Assembly (NCBI RefSeq): GCF_036013955.1
Contig: NZ_CP107903.1
Location: forward strand, 7,936,001 to 8,000,000
From: Streptomyces sp. NBC_00459
Lineage (GTDB): Bacteria; Actinomycetota; Actinomycetes; Streptomycetales; Streptomycetaceae
Length of the DNA: 64,000 bases
Reading direction: 5' to 3'
Both the position numbers and the translations under genes were made by a program. Of the stretch, positions 10,180-19,244 are shown one piece after another; position 1 is the stretch's first letter; each line of letters begins with the position of its first letter. Under the pieces are notes generated by a model. That model did no database searches. It saw only the letters and a list, made by a program, of their open reading frames with translations, and was not told where the DNA came from.

Positions 10180-10255
10180 GATCAATGACTCAGATCAATG
10201 CGATCAACTCGATCAATGCGATCAACTCGGATCAACCCAGATCAACCCGGATCAA
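10180..10255 (+). repeat. Array of eight GATCAA repeats
   Basis: GATCAA begins at 10180, 10193, 10202, 10211, 10220, 10230, 10240 and 10250, a spacing of 9-10 bp apart from the first 13-bp step. The stretch is much AT-richer than its surroundings. In the frame of the following gene it would encode a low-complexity Ile-Asn repeat, but that gene starts convincingly at 10284. The array may be a phased protein-binding site or a slippage-prone spacer. Confidence 0.75.
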
Positions 10256-10283
10256 TTCAGCGAGGTTCAGAGAGGGAAGTGCT

Positions 10284-11813
10284 GTGGACACGGATGTGAT
10301 CGTTGTCGGCGCTGGGCCGACGGGCCTCATGCTCGCCGGGGAACTGCGGCTGGGCGGAGCCCGGGTCGTGGTCGTGGAGGCACTGGCACGGCCGACCGGG
10401 CAGTCCCGGGGGCTGGGCTTCACGGCCCGCGCGATGGAGGTGTTCGATCAGCGGGGGCTGCTGCCGCGATTCGGTGCGCTGGAGAAGAGCCCGATGGGCC
10501 ACTTCGGTGGCGTGCAGTTCGACTACACGGTCCTGGAGGATGCCCACTTCGGCGCTCGCGGCATCCCGCAGTCGCAGACGGAGGCCGTCCTGGAGGAATG
10601 GGCGAACGAGCTGGGCGCGGACATACGGCGGGGCTGGGAGCTGGCCAAGCTGGCCGACGACGGCGACGGCGTCGAGATCGTGGCGGCCACGCCCGAGGGC
10701 GAACAGCGGTTGCGCGGCGCGTATCTGGTGGGCTGTGACGGCGGACAGAGCGTCGTGCGCAACGCGGCAGGGTTCGGCTTTCCCGGGCTTCCGGCCACGC
10801 GCCGGATGTATCTGGCCGATGTCACCGGCTGCGCCATCCGCCCCCGTTTCCTGGGGGAGCGGCTGGAGAACGGCATGGTGATGGCCGCGCCGCTGGCGCC
10901 GGGCGTGGACCGGATCATCGTGTGCGAGGACGGCACGCCGGCCGGGGACCGCCCGCAGGCGGTGGAGTTCGACGAGGTCGCGGCTGCCTGGGAGCGCATC
11001 ACCGGGGAGTCGCTGGCCGGTGGGGCCGCCGACTGGGTCAGCTCCTTCACGGACGCCACCCGTCAGGCATCCGCCTACCGCAAGGGCCGGGTGCTGCTCG
11101 CCGGGGACGCCGCGCACGTCCATCTCCCGGCCGGGGGCCAGGGGTTGAGCACAGGCGTGCAGGACGCGGTCAACCTCGGCTGGAAGCTGGCCGCGGTGGT
11201 CCGCGGGCAGGCGTCGGACGTCCTCCTCGACACCTACCACGACGAACGGCACCCCGTCGGCGCCCGGATGCTGATGAACACCCGCGCGCAGGGCATGATT
11301 TTCCTCGGCGGCGCCGAGGCGGACCCCGTACGCAAGGTGTTCGGCGAGCTGATGGAGCTGGAGGAGGTCCGCCGTCGGCTGGCCGGCGTCGTCAGCCACC
11401 TCGACATCACCTACGACCTCGGCCCCGGAACCCACCCTCTCCTCGGCCACCGTCTCCCCCCGCGCCCGCTTCACCTGACCGACGGCACGCAGACCACCAC
11501 GACGGCCCTGCTCCACCCGGCCCGTGGCGTCCTGCTCGACCTGACCGACGACGCCGCCCTCCGCGAGACCGCGGCCGCCTGGGCCGACCGGGTCACGGCC
11601 GTCACGGTCACCCCCGAGGAACCCGAGGTCTTCTCCGGTGCGACGGCCCTGTTGGTACGCCCCGACGGTCACGTGGCCTGGGCGGCCGGAGGCGGGACCA
11701 CCGGCGCGGCGGTGACCGGCGCACCCAGGGCCACGGACGCCGAGATAGCCGCCGACGTGGACAGTCTCGTCACCGCTCTCCACCACTGGTTCGGTACCCC
11801 GGAGGTGGCGTAG
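10284..11813 (+). CDS. FAD-dependent polyketide monooxygenase 2 (PgaE/JadH-like)
   Basis: 509-residue group A flavin hydroxylase: VVGAGPTGLMLAGE FAD motif, CDGGQSVVR DG motif and LAGDAAHVHLPAGGQG GD motif. From memory this block closely resembles PgaE/JadH, which hydroxylate the angucyclinone at C-12. A thioredoxin-like C-terminal domain ends in HHWFGTPEVA. GTG 10284 follows GAGAGGGAAG. An upstream in-frame ATG (10185) would add a repeat-encoded tail without a ribosome site and is rejected. The hydrolase gene follows after 4 nt. Confidence 0.92.
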   Translation: MDTDVIVVGAGPTGLMLAGELRLGGARVVVVEALARPTGQSRGLGFTARAMEVFDQRGLLPRFGALEKSPMGHFGGVQFDYTVLEDAHFGARGIPQSQTEAVLEEWANELGADIRRGWELAKLADDGDGVEIVAATPEGEQRLRGAYLVGCDGGQSVVRNAAGFGFPGLPATRRMYLADVTGCAIRPRFLGERLENGMVMAAPLAPGVDRIIVCEDGTPAGDRPQAVEFDEVAAAWERITGESLAGGAADWVSSFTDATRQASAYRKGRVLLAGDAAHVHLPAGGQGLSTGVQDAVNLGWKLAAVVRGQASDVLLDTYHDERHPVGARMLMNTRAQGMIFLGGAEADPVRKVFGELMELEEVRRRLAGVVSHLDITYDLGPGTHPLLGHRLPPRPLHLTDGTQTTTTALLHPARGVLLDLTDDAALRETAAAWADRVTAVTVTPEEPEVFSGATALLVRPDGHVAWAAGGGTTGAAVTGAPRATDAEIAADVDSLVTALHHWFGTPEVA

Positions 11814-11817
11814 GACG

Positions 11818-12696
11818 ATGACCACCGCGTCCCTGTCCGTCGGCCCGAGGGTACGGCGGATCACGCTGGATGCCGCCGGGCACACCCTGTCGGCCCTCCT
11901 GAGCACACCGGAGGACATGCCGCCGCGTGCCACCGTGGTCGCGCTGCACGGGGCCGGGATGAGCGCGGAGTACTTCGACGGCGGGGCCCAACCGGACGCA
12001 TCCCTCTGCGCGTTGGGAGCGCGCCTGGGGTTCGCGGTCCTCGCCGTCGACCGGCCCGGCTACGGCGACTCCGCCGCCGGGCTCCCCGAAGGCCTGGGCC
12101 TCGCCGGTCAGGCCCGCGTCCTGCGGGCCGCGCTCGACCACTTTCGAGGCGAGCACCACATCGGCACCGGAACGTTCCTGCTCGCGCACTCCTTCGGCGG
12201 CAAACTCGCCCTGACGCTGGCTGCCGAAGCCCCGCCGTCCGATCTGCTGGGCCTGGACATCTCAGGCTGCGGCCACCGCTACGCCCCACTCTCCGCGGAA
12301 CTGCTCTCCGGACCCGCCCGGGCCCGCTGGCGATACAACTGGGGCCGGCTCGCCCTCTATCCGCCCGCCACCTTCCGGCGCAGCGCGGCCTTCGTGAGGC
12401 CTATCCCGGAGCAGGAGGTCAGGGCCGCCCCGGACTGGCCGGAGGTGTTCGACACGATCGCCCCGCGCGTGCGCGTCCCCGTCCGACTGACCTTCGCCGA
12501 GCACGAACTCTGGTGGCGGCACGACGCCGACACCCTCGACGACCTGCGGGCGAGGCTGAGTGCCGCGCCGCGTGTGGTCGTCGACCGGCAGCCGGACGCC
12601 GGGCACAACATCAGCCTGGGCCACACGGCCCGCGCCTACCACCTGCGCGCGCTCGCCTTCATCGAGGAGTGCCTGCCTGACGAGTACGGTCCATGA
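11818..12696 (+). CDS. Alpha/beta-fold hydrolase
   Basis: 292 residues. The oxyanion HGAG motif is at about residue 43, the nucleophile elbow AHSFGGK at about 123, an acid in the FAEHELWW region and a catalytic His in DAGHNIS. It lies inside the polyketide operon between the monooxygenase and the transferase genes. It may act as a chain-releasing thioesterase or on an oxidised ring or ester intermediate; the sequence does not decide. Confidence 0.82.
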   Translation: MTTASLSVGPRVRRITLDAAGHTLSALLSTPEDMPPRATVVALHGAGMSAEYFDGGAQPDASLCALGARLGFAVLAVDRPGYGDSAAGLPEGLGLAGQARVLRAALDHFRGEHHIGTGTFLLAHSFGGKLALTLAAEAPPSDLLGLDISGCGHRYAPLSAELLSGPARARWRYNWGRLALYPPATFRRSAAFVRPIPEQEVRAAPDWPEVFDTIAPRVRVPVRLTFAEHELWWRHDADTLDDLRARLSAAPRVVVDRQPDAGHNISLGHTARAYHLRALAFIEECLPDEYGP

Positions 12697-12781
12697 CCTC
12701 ACCCCGGACCCGAGGACCGTCGCGCCGGCTGCCGGCCACCGGTCCGCGCCCGCCGACCGCGCACAACGTCCGCCCCATCGC

Positions 12782-12811
12782 CGGCGGCCGCCCTCGTCGC
12801 GGCGGCCGCCG
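12782..12811 (+). other. Perfect GC hairpin in the hydrolase-transferase gap
   Basis: CGGCGGCCGCC (12782-12792) pairs perfectly with GGCGGCCGCCG (12801-12811) around an 8-nt loop. It is the third such hairpin in the operon, in a 190-nt gap without a convincing gene; the 65-codon frame at 12693-12890 lacks a ribosome site. Confidence 0.6.
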
Positions 12812-12886
12812 ACCCGCAGCGACGCACGAGCCGGGGCAACCCCGGCCGAGCGGACGCAGTCACACGACCAGAACCGAGAGTCGCCC

Positions 12887-13753
12887 GTGAATCTCCCCCT
12901 CGCACTGAACTCCCCGCGCGGCAAAAGGGAGTTGGGACCGTCGGACCTGCACATCTGGCTGCTGCCGCCACCTGCCTCGCCGCGCGAGGCACCGGCCGAC
13001 GAACTCGACCGCTACGAGCGGCAGCGCGCCGCCGCCTACCGCCGGCAGAGCGACCGGCAGTTGTACGTCGCCGCCCATGTGGGCCTGCGCCGGGTGCTGT
13101 CGGTCTACACCGGCGTCGCACCACAGCGGCTGCCCATCGGCCGGGAGTGGTGCGAGGAGTGCGGGGACCGCCACGGCCGGCCGGTCCTTGTCGACCTGCC
13201 GGGCGCCCCCGAGTTCTCGCTCTCGCACAGCCGCGGCCTGGCCCTGGTCGCGGTGGCGCGCACCCGGCTCGGCGTCGACGTCCAGGCGCTGCCCTCGCAG
13301 GAGACCGTCGACGCCTGCCTGCCCCTGCTGCACCCGGCCGAGCGCCAGGAGATCGCCCGGATCCCGGCCGACGAGCGGCGGACGGCCTTCGCGCGACTGT
13401 GGTCCCGCAAGGAGTCGTATCTGAAGGGCCTCGGCACCGGGCTCGCCCGGGCGGCGGACCTCGACTACCTCGGCGAGGCCGCCGAGTCCTGGCGCCCGGC
13501 GGGCTGGACGGTGCGCAACATGCCCCTGTGTCCCAGCCATGTCGGCGCCGTGGCGCTGACCGGTGAGAAGGACTGGCGGGCCGCCATGCACCAGGTCCCC
13601 GCCGAGTGGCTCTACGCCAGGGACGCCGTCGAGCGGATCTCGGCCGTCGAACCGGGACTGCGCACAGTGCTGCGCGCCCACGATCCGTCCTCCGTCCGGA
13701 CGCACGCCCTCATCGACACCAGAAACAGGAAGGAAAGGGCCCAGGCATCATGA
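12887..13753 (+). CDS. Sfp-type 4-prime-phosphopantetheinyl transferase (JadM-like)
   Basis: 288 residues. FSLSHSRGLALVAV and LGVDVQ form the magnesium/CoA-binding part and WSRKESYLKGLGTGL the second family motif. It loads the phosphopantetheine arm on the cluster ACP. GTG 12887 is chosen because the preceding in-frame stretch is shadow sequence; the ribosome site (GAGAG) is weak. Its stop overlaps the carboxyltransferase start by ATGA (13750-13753). Angucycline loci such as jadomycin also place a transferase beside a carboxylase gene. Confidence 0.93.
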   Translation: MNLPLALNSPRGKRELGPSDLHIWLLPPPASPREAPADELDRYERQRAAAYRRQSDRQLYVAAHVGLRRVLSVYTGVAPQRLPIGREWCEECGDRHGRPVLVDLPGAPEFSLSHSRGLALVAVARTRLGVDVQALPSQETVDACLPLLHPAERQEIARIPADERRTAFARLWSRKESYLKGLGTGLARAADLDYLGEAAESWRPAGWTVRNMPLCPSHVGAVALTGEKDWRAAMHQVPAEWLYARDAVERISAVEPGLRTVLRAHDPSSVRTHALIDTRNRKERAQAS

Positions 13754-15348
13754 CCGTCACCGATCCCGAAGCCGCCGTACTCGAGACCGCTCCGGACGTT
13801 CCCGAGGCGGACCGGCTCACAGAGCTGCGGACCATCAAGGAGCTCGCCCGCACGGGCCCCGACCCCAAGGCCACCGAACGTCAGCACGCCAAGGGCAAGC
13901 TGACAGCCCGCGAGCGCATCGAACTCCTCCTCGACCCCGGATCGTTCATCGAGGTCGAGACCCTGCGTCGGCATCGGGCCCAGGGGTTCGGCCTGGAGGC
14001 CAAGAGGCCCTACAGCGACGGCGTCATCACCGGCTGGGGGACCGTCGAGGGCCGCACCGTCTTCGTCTACGCCCATGACTTCCGTATCTTCGGCGGCGCC
14101 CTCGGTGAGGCCCACGCCGAGAAGATCCACAAGTTGATGGACATGGCGATGGCGGCCGGTGCGCCACTGGTGTCGTTGAACGACGGCGCGGGCGCCCGTA
14201 TCCAGGAGGGTGTCTCCGCGCTGGCCGGCTACGGCGGCATCTTCCGGCGCAACACCAGGGCGAGCGGGGTGATCCCGCAGATCTCGGTGATGTTGGGCCC
14301 CTGTGCGGGAGGCGCGGCGTACTCGCCCGCACTGACCGACTTCGTCTTCGCCGTACGAGACATCTCCCAGATGTTCATCACCGGCCCGGACGTGGTGAAG
14401 GCCGTCACCGGTGAGGTGATCAGCGCCAACGGCCTCGGCGGCGCCGACGTGCACGGCGGCACCTCCGGAGTCGCCCATTTCGTGTACGACGACGAACGCA
14501 CCTGTCTCGCGGAGGTCCGCTACCTCCTCTCGCTGCTCCCCGCCAACAACCGCGAACTGCCGCCCGCGCAGCCGGCCGGTGACCCTGCGGACCGTCCCGG
14601 CGACGCACTGCTCGACCTGGTCCCCGAGGACGGCAACCGCTCCTACGACATCCGCAAGGTGATCGAGGAGATCGTCGACGACGGCGACCATCTGGAGGTC
14701 CACGCCGACTTCGCCACCAACATCGTCTGCGCGCTGGCCCGCCTCGACGGACACGTCGTGGGTGTCGTCGCCAACCAGCCGGCCTCCATGGCCGGCGTGC
14801 TCGACATCAGGGCGAGCGAGAAGGGCGCGCGGTTCGTGCAGTTCTGCGACGCGTTCAACATCCCGCTGATCACCCTGGTGGACGTGCCCGGCTTCCTGCC
14901 CGGCGTCGACCAGGAGCACGAGGGCATCATCCGGCGCGGGGCCAAACTGCTGTACGCCTACTGCAACGCCACCGTGCCGCGCGTCTCGGTCGTCCTGCGC
15001 AAGGCATACGGCGGTGCCTACATCGTCATGGACTCCCGCTCCATCGGCGCCGACGTGGCCCTCGCCTGGCCCACCAACGAGATCGCCGTGATGGGCGCCG
15101 AGGGTGCCGCCAACGTCGTCTTCCGCCGGGAGATCGCAGCCGCCGACGATCCCGAAGCGATGCGCCGGCAGAAGATCGACGAGTACAGGAACGAACTCGT
15201 CCACCCCTACTACGCGGCCGAGCGCGGACTCGTCGACGACGTGATCGACCCCCGCGAGACCCGGCTGATCCTCAGCCGCACCGTGGCGATGCTCGCCGCC
15301 AAGTCCGCCGACCTGCCCACCCGCAAGCACGGCAACCCGCCCCAGTAG
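13750..15348 (+). CDS. Acyl-CoA carboxylase carboxyltransferase (beta) subunit
   Basis: 532-residue AccB/PccB-type protein with two crotonase-like halves. The acyl-CoA oxyanion loop includes GPCAGGAAYSPALTD, and the biotin half contains VDVPGFLPG and RKAYGGAYIVM. It moves the carboxyl group from the biotin subunit encoded at 1436-3208 to acetyl-CoA or propionyl-CoA. It is translationally coupled to the transferase gene, and the epsilon subunit follows after 9 nt. Confidence 0.95.
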   Translation: MTVTDPEAAVLETAPDVPEADRLTELRTIKELARTGPDPKATERQHAKGKLTARERIELLLDPGSFIEVETLRRHRAQGFGLEAKRPYSDGVITGWGTVEGRTVFVYAHDFRIFGGALGEAHAEKIHKLMDMAMAAGAPLVSLNDGAGARIQEGVSALAGYGGIFRRNTRASGVIPQISVMLGPCAGGAAYSPALTDFVFAVRDISQMFITGPDVVKAVTGEVISANGLGGADVHGGTSGVAHFVYDDERTCLAEVRYLLSLLPANNRELPPAQPAGDPADRPGDALLDLVPEDGNRSYDIRKVIEEIVDDGDHLEVHADFATNIVCALARLDGHVVGVVANQPASMAGVLDIRASEKGARFVQFCDAFNIPLITLVDVPGFLPGVDQEHEGIIRRGAKLLYAYCNATVPRVSVVLRKAYGGAYIVMDSRSIGADVALAWPTNEIAVMGAEGAANVVFRREIAAADDPEAMRRQKIDEYRNELVHPYYAAERGLVDDVIDPRETRLILSRTVAMLAAKSADLPTRKHGNPPQ

Positions 15349-15357
15349 GAGACCCTC

Positions 15358-15576
15358 ATGACTGCACCCCCCATCCCCTCCGACCTGCTCGCCGCCGCCT
15401 CTTTCCGGGTCCTGCGGGGCGAGCCGAGCGCCGAGGAGCTCGCGGCGTTCACCGCGGTCCTCACCCGGCGCCTCACGACCTCCGACGAACCCATCCCGCG
15501 GGGCCCCGCCACGGTCCGCTGGACCCGCCCGGAACGCCTCCGCGCCTACACCTGCCCGCGCGCCTGGCACAGCTGA
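15358..15576 (+). CDS. Acyl-CoA carboxylase epsilon subunit
   Basis: 72-residue small protein with the family signature FRVLRGEPSAEELAAFTAVL and a basic, Trp-containing C-terminus. Actinobacterial acyl-CoA carboxylases need this subunit to bridge alpha and beta. It is the last gene of the polyketide operon, just before the bidirectional terminator, and completes a dedicated three-subunit carboxylase. Confidence 0.92.
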   Translation: MTAPPIPSDLLAAASFRVLRGEPSAEELAAFTAVLTRRLTTSDEPIPRGPATVRWTRPERLRAYTCPRAWHS

Positions 15577-15630
15577 CTCGTCGGCCCGAACCCTCCCCGG
15601 CGCTGCCCCGGCCCGGCTCACCTACGTGCG

Positions 15631-15665
15631 GAGGTGGGCTCCTCCTGACAGGAGGAGCCCACCTC
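15631..15665. terminator. Bidirectional terminator between the PKS operon and the exporter
   Basis: GAGGTGGGCTCCTCC (15631-15645) pairs perfectly over 15 bp with 15651-15665 around the loop TGACA. It lies between convergent genes and can terminate both. Confidence 0.88.
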
Positions 15666-15681
15666 ATGGGATGCTCGGGGG

Positions 15682-18027
15682 TCATTCCGTGCGCAGGCCC
15701 GTCGGGCGCATCATGCGCAGCAGCGGCGGCAGGCTGAGCAGCGTGACCACGCCGACCACGACCGCGCCCACGCCGGTCATGGTGAGCACGCTCGCCCAGT
15801 CCATGGCCACCGGTATACGGGTCATCTTCAGCAGAACCGTGCCGAGGACGACACCCACCCCCGTGGCCAGTACGAGACCGAGTCCGACCGGCAGGGCCGT
15901 CTGCCACAGCACCGACAGGCTCAGCGTGCGACGACGGGTGCCGAAGGCGACCAGCGCGGAGAGCAGTTTCCTGCGTTCGCGCAGCTGCTCCAGCTGGGAG
16001 ACCAGCAGACTCGCCCCGATCAGTGCCAGCACGAAGGCGGAGCCGACGAACAGGCCGGTGCGGATGGAGGTGTACTTGGAGTTCTCCTGGGTCGCCGACC
16101 AGCCGAAGGCCTGCGCCAGGGGGTCCATACGGGCGGTGACGTTGCGTACGTACTCCCGCGAGTCCGGTACCGACGGGTCCAGACGCAGGTAGACACCGTC
16201 CGAGAACACCGCGGGCGCGGCCTTGGCGGGCAGAGCGGCGGGGGTGACCAGCAGACTGGCGTATTCCTGCAGTGAGTCCTTGCGCGCGTTCACCTGCCGA
16301 AGGTTCGCCGGAACGGTCCAGGGCACCTCCAGGCCGCGGTCCTCGCCGTCGTACGACGGGTCGATGTAGAGCTGCCGACCGGGCTTCGCCAGGGCGATTT
16401 CGGCTGCGTTGCTGGGGTCCGAGTAGCCGCTCCGCGTTCGCTTGATGAACACGTCACCGTCCTTGCAGGAGGGCAATGCGGCGAGTTCGCGCAGGGCGGC
16501 GCAACTGCCCACGGTCAGGTCGCTGTTGCTGTTCGGATCCCGACGTGAGTCCCCGTACTCGGCGCGGGCCAGGACCACCGCGGCCCGGACACCCTTGGTG
16601 CCGGTGAATGCGCGCTCGATGCCGGAAGGCGGCTTGGGGCCGCTGAAGGCGACCTGCATCTGAACCCGGCCGGGGTCCTTGCCGGTGTTCTTGGTGTACT
16701 GGCTCTGCGTTCCCGTGAAGAGCATCTGCAGCGCGATGGCCCCGGCCACCGCCACGGCGATGCCGTTGACCATGCGGGCGGCAGTGCCGCTGCTCAGCTG
16801 CAGCCGTCGCATGGCCAGCTGCCAGGAAAGCGCGCCCTTGCCGAGCCGGACGACGATCGCCTCCACGACCCAGGGCAGCAGGGCGGTGATGCCGATCAGC
16901 AACATCAGGACGCCGCCGATGACGAGGTACTGGTTGAAGTCTCCGTTCCTGCGGCCTTGACCGATCATCGGGTAGAGCATCGCGAGGCCGGCCACAGGCG
17001 GCAGCAGCCGCCACCACAGCCGACGGCGGCGCTGCTTGGCCGCGCGCACGACGCCGAGGGGTTCGACGACCACGCCGCGCATCGCGAGCAGCGTGACCAG
17101 CACCGCGGCGACCGGCACCGCCATCGCGACCAGCGCGGCAAGCGAGGGAGAGGGGTCGAGGTAGCTGGGCCAGACGCTCACGCCCAGCAACTCACCGGTA
17201 CCCAGCTTCTGACGGCCGAGCAAGAAGAAGCCGGTGCCCACGACCAGGCCGAGCAGGGCTCCGGCCAGCGCCTCTCCCGCCGCGATCCGCCGGGTCATCC
17301 CGCGGTCGGAGCCGACCAGGCGCAGCGCGGCGAGGCGGCGGTCGCGGCGTTCGCCGCCGAAGCGGACGGCGGCGGCGATGAACACGGCGACCGGCGTCAG
17401 CAGCACCACGATCACGACCAGGACCATGAGCAGGAGCACCGGGTCGGTCTTCTCGGTCGTCGCATCCGGTTTGCCGTACTCGGTCAACCGCGTCACCGGG
17501 GAGATCACCGAGAGCTTCAACCCCGAGCCGCCCGCGTAGTAAGCCAGTTCGTGCGAGCCGATCAGCCCGCTCTCGCCGATCGTGCCGGTGATCCTGTACG
17601 GCAGGCGCTCCCGCAGCAGTTTCGCGTCGTCCGAGTCCAGCAGGTCCTTCAGCGCGGGGGAGACCACCATCTCGCCCTTGCCCGGGAAGCGGTCGACCCC
17701 CGGAGGCAGCGGCGCCCGCCTGCCCTCGGGTTCGACGATCCGGCCCCGGATGTCGTCGTCGTGCCAGGTGGTGTCCGCGGCGGCGATCAGGAGAGTGTTG
17801 TCGGCCTTGGACGAGACCGTCTGGGAGTACACGTTGACGTAGCGGGCGTCCTCCACCTTGTTGCGGGAGGCGATCACGTTGGGCATCGCGGTGCACAACA
17901 GGAGCAGGGCAACGCCGAGGCCGACACCGACCGCTGTCAGCGTCATCCGGACCCAGCCCTCGCGACCGCCGGTGACGCCGAACCTGGCTCCCATGGCCAG
18001 GTCTCTGGCCCAGTGGCGCGGATTCAT
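15682..18027 (-). CDS. FtsX-type ABC transporter permease
   Basis: 781 residues with two FtsX-like halves. An N-terminal membrane segment near residues 28-50 precedes a large outer domain, then a block of membrane helices around residues 195-450, a second outer domain and three C-terminal helices. This is the MacB/LolE-like mechanotransmission architecture. It pairs with the ATPase encoded just upstream (4-nt overlap) and, placed convergent to the polyketide genes, may export the product or protect the envelope. Confidence 0.88.
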   Translation of the reverse strand: MNPRHWARDLAMGARFGVTGGREGWVRMTLTAVGVGLGVALLLLCTAMPNVIASRNKVEDARYVNVYSQTVSSKADNTLLIAAADTTWHDDDIRGRIVEPEGRRAPLPPGVDRFPGKGEMVVSPALKDLLDSDDAKLLRERLPYRITGTIGESGLIGSHELAYYAGGSGLKLSVISPVTRLTEYGKPDATTEKTDPVLLLMVLVVIVVLLTPVAVFIAAAVRFGGERRDRRLAALRLVGSDRGMTRRIAAGEALAGALLGLVVGTGFFLLGRQKLGTGELLGVSVWPSYLDPSPSLAALVAMAVPVAAVLVTLLAMRGVVVEPLGVVRAAKQRRRRLWWRLLPPVAGLAMLYPMIGQGRRNGDFNQYLVIGGVLMLLIGITALLPWVVEAIVVRLGKGALSWQLAMRRLQLSSGTAARMVNGIAVAVAGAIALQMLFTGTQSQYTKNTGKDPGRVQMQVAFSGPKPPSGIERAFTGTKGVRAAVVLARAEYGDSRRDPNSNSDLTVGSCAALRELAALPSCKDGDVFIKRTRSGYSDPSNAAEIALAKPGRQLYIDPSYDGEDRGLEVPWTVPANLRQVNARKDSLQEYASLLVTPAALPAKAAPAVFSDGVYLRLDPSVPDSREYVRNVTARMDPLAQAFGWSATQENSKYTSIRTGLFVGSAFVLALIGASLLVSQLEQLRERRKLLSALVAFGTRRRTLSLSVLWQTALPVGLGLVLATGVGVVLGTVLLKMTRIPVAMDWASVLTMTGVGAVVVGVVTLLSLPPLLRMMRPTGLRTE

Positions 18028-18716
18028 ATGGCGCGCTCCATGTCCCGGGACCTGCCGTCGCGTACGACGACCTCGCGGTCGGAGTAGGCGGCCACCCGTG
18101 TCTCGTGCGTGACGAGGACGACGGCTGCGTTGGTGGAGCGGGCCGCGTCGGTGAGCAGTTCCATCACGCGCTCGCCGTTGTAGGAGTCGAGCGCGCCGGT
18201 CGGTTCGTCGGCGAACAGCACCCTGGGGCCGGTGACCAGCGCGCGTGCCACGGCGACGCGCTGGCCCTGGCCGCCGGACACCTCCCCGGGCCGCTTGCCC
18301 TTGAGGTCGTCGACCTCAAGCCGCTCCATCCAGGACAGAGCGGTCCGCTCGGCCTCCTTGCGCGAGGTGCCGTTCAGTCTGAGCGGCAGGGCGACGTTCT
18401 CCACACAGGTCAGTTCCGGCACGAGCTGCCCGAACTGGAACACGAAACCGAACTCGGAGCGGCGCAACGCGCTGCGCTGGGAGTCGCTCATCGTCGTCAT
18501 CTCCCGCCCGTAGTAGGTGATCGACCCGGAGTCGGGCGGCAGGATACCCGCGAGGCAGTGCAGCAGCGTCGACTTGCCGGAGCCGGAGGGGCCCATGACG
18601 GCGACGACCTCGCCGGGGTGGATGGAGAACTCGGCGCCGTCGAGGGCGTGGGTGTGCCCGTAGGTCTTGCGCAGGTCCTGCGCGGTGAGCAGGGAACCAG
18701 GGGGAGAAGTCGTCAT
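18024..18716 (-). CDS. ABC transporter ATP-binding protein (MacB/LolD type)
   Basis: 230 residues. Walker A GPSGSGKST, signature VSGGQGQRVAVARAL and Walker B VLFADEP are all present. It energises the FtsX permease. Its start overlaps the PadR gene stop (18713-18716) and its stop overlaps the permease start, giving a tightly coupled regulator-ATPase-permease operon. Confidence 0.93.
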   Translation of the reverse strand: MTTSPPGSLLTAQDLRKTYGHTHALDGAEFSIHPGEVVAVMGPSGSGKSTLLHCLAGILPPDSGSITYYGREMTTMSDSQRSALRRSEFGFVFQFGQLVPELTCVENVALPLRLNGTSRKEAERTALSWMERLEVDDLKGKRPGEVSGGQGQRVAVARALVTGPRVLFADEPTGALDSYNGERVMELLTDAARSTNAAVVLVTHETRVAAYSDREVVVRDGRSRDMERAI

Positions 18717-19237
18717 CGGGCCACAGCCTCACGGAGTTTGTCGAGTCGGGCGGCGGTCAGTTCCAGCCAGCGCAGGTCCGCCTCCAGATGGAAGAGGGCG
18801 TGGTCGCAGATCAGCTGGTCCGCAAGATCGCCCTTGCGCTTGCGGTCGGTCAGGATGCGCATGCTGCGCAGGTGTTCGGAGCGTTGGGTGTCCAGGACGA
18901 CGGCGGCGTCCCGGTGGGTGAGCAGCGCGAGGACGACCTTGGTGTAGAGGGCGGACTGGAGGTACTCCTCCGGCTTCTGCGGGGTCGCGAGCCACTGCTC
19001 CACGTCGGTGATGCCGGCGTCGGTGATCGCGTAGCGCTTGCGCTCCGGGCCCCCGCCGGCCTCGATACCGTCGACCTCGACGAGGCCGTTCTTCAGCAGC
19101 CGGGACATCGTCGAGTAGACCTGGCCGTAGTGCAGCGGCCGGTCGTGACCGAACGTCTCGTCGAAGGCCCGCTTCAGGTCGTAACCGTGTCGCGGGCCGG
19201 ACTCCAGGAGCCCCAAAAGGGTGTGACCGATGGACAT
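18713..19237 (-). CDS. PadR-family regulator of the ABC exporter
   Basis: 174 residues. The N-terminal winged helix (LLGLLESGPRHGYDLKRAF with YSTMSRLLKNGLVEVDG) is followed by a C-terminal coiled dimerisation domain. PadR proteins of this kind repress an adjacent ABC operon until a ligand binds. ATG 19237 is taken as the start because the winged helix begins there and the operator lies just upstream; a longer frame exists but reads through that operator. Confidence 0.9.
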   Translation of the reverse strand: MSIGHTLLGLLESGPRHGYDLKRAFDETFGHDRPLHYGQVYSTMSRLLKNGLVEVDGIEAGGGPERKRYAITDAGITDVEQWLATPQKPEEYLQSALYTKVVLALLTHRDAAVVLDTQRSEHLRSMRILTDRKRKGDLADQLICDHALFHLEADLRWLELTAARLDKLREAVAR

Positions 19238-19244
19238 GAGCGCA

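Noticed and set aside
10180..10255. GATCAA array as a CRISPR
   Set aside because: Units are only 6 bp with 3-4 bp between most of them; there are no spacers and no cas genes.
10185..10283. N-terminal extension of monooxygenase 2 encoded by the GATCAA array
   Set aside because: No ribosome site precedes ATG 10185, the residues are repeat-derived, and GTG 10284 has a good site directly before the FAD motif.
12693..12890. 65-codon frame between the hydrolase and transferase genes
   Set aside because: It has no ribosome site, is Arg/Pro-rich, and its centre is the perfect hairpin; better explained as intergenic.
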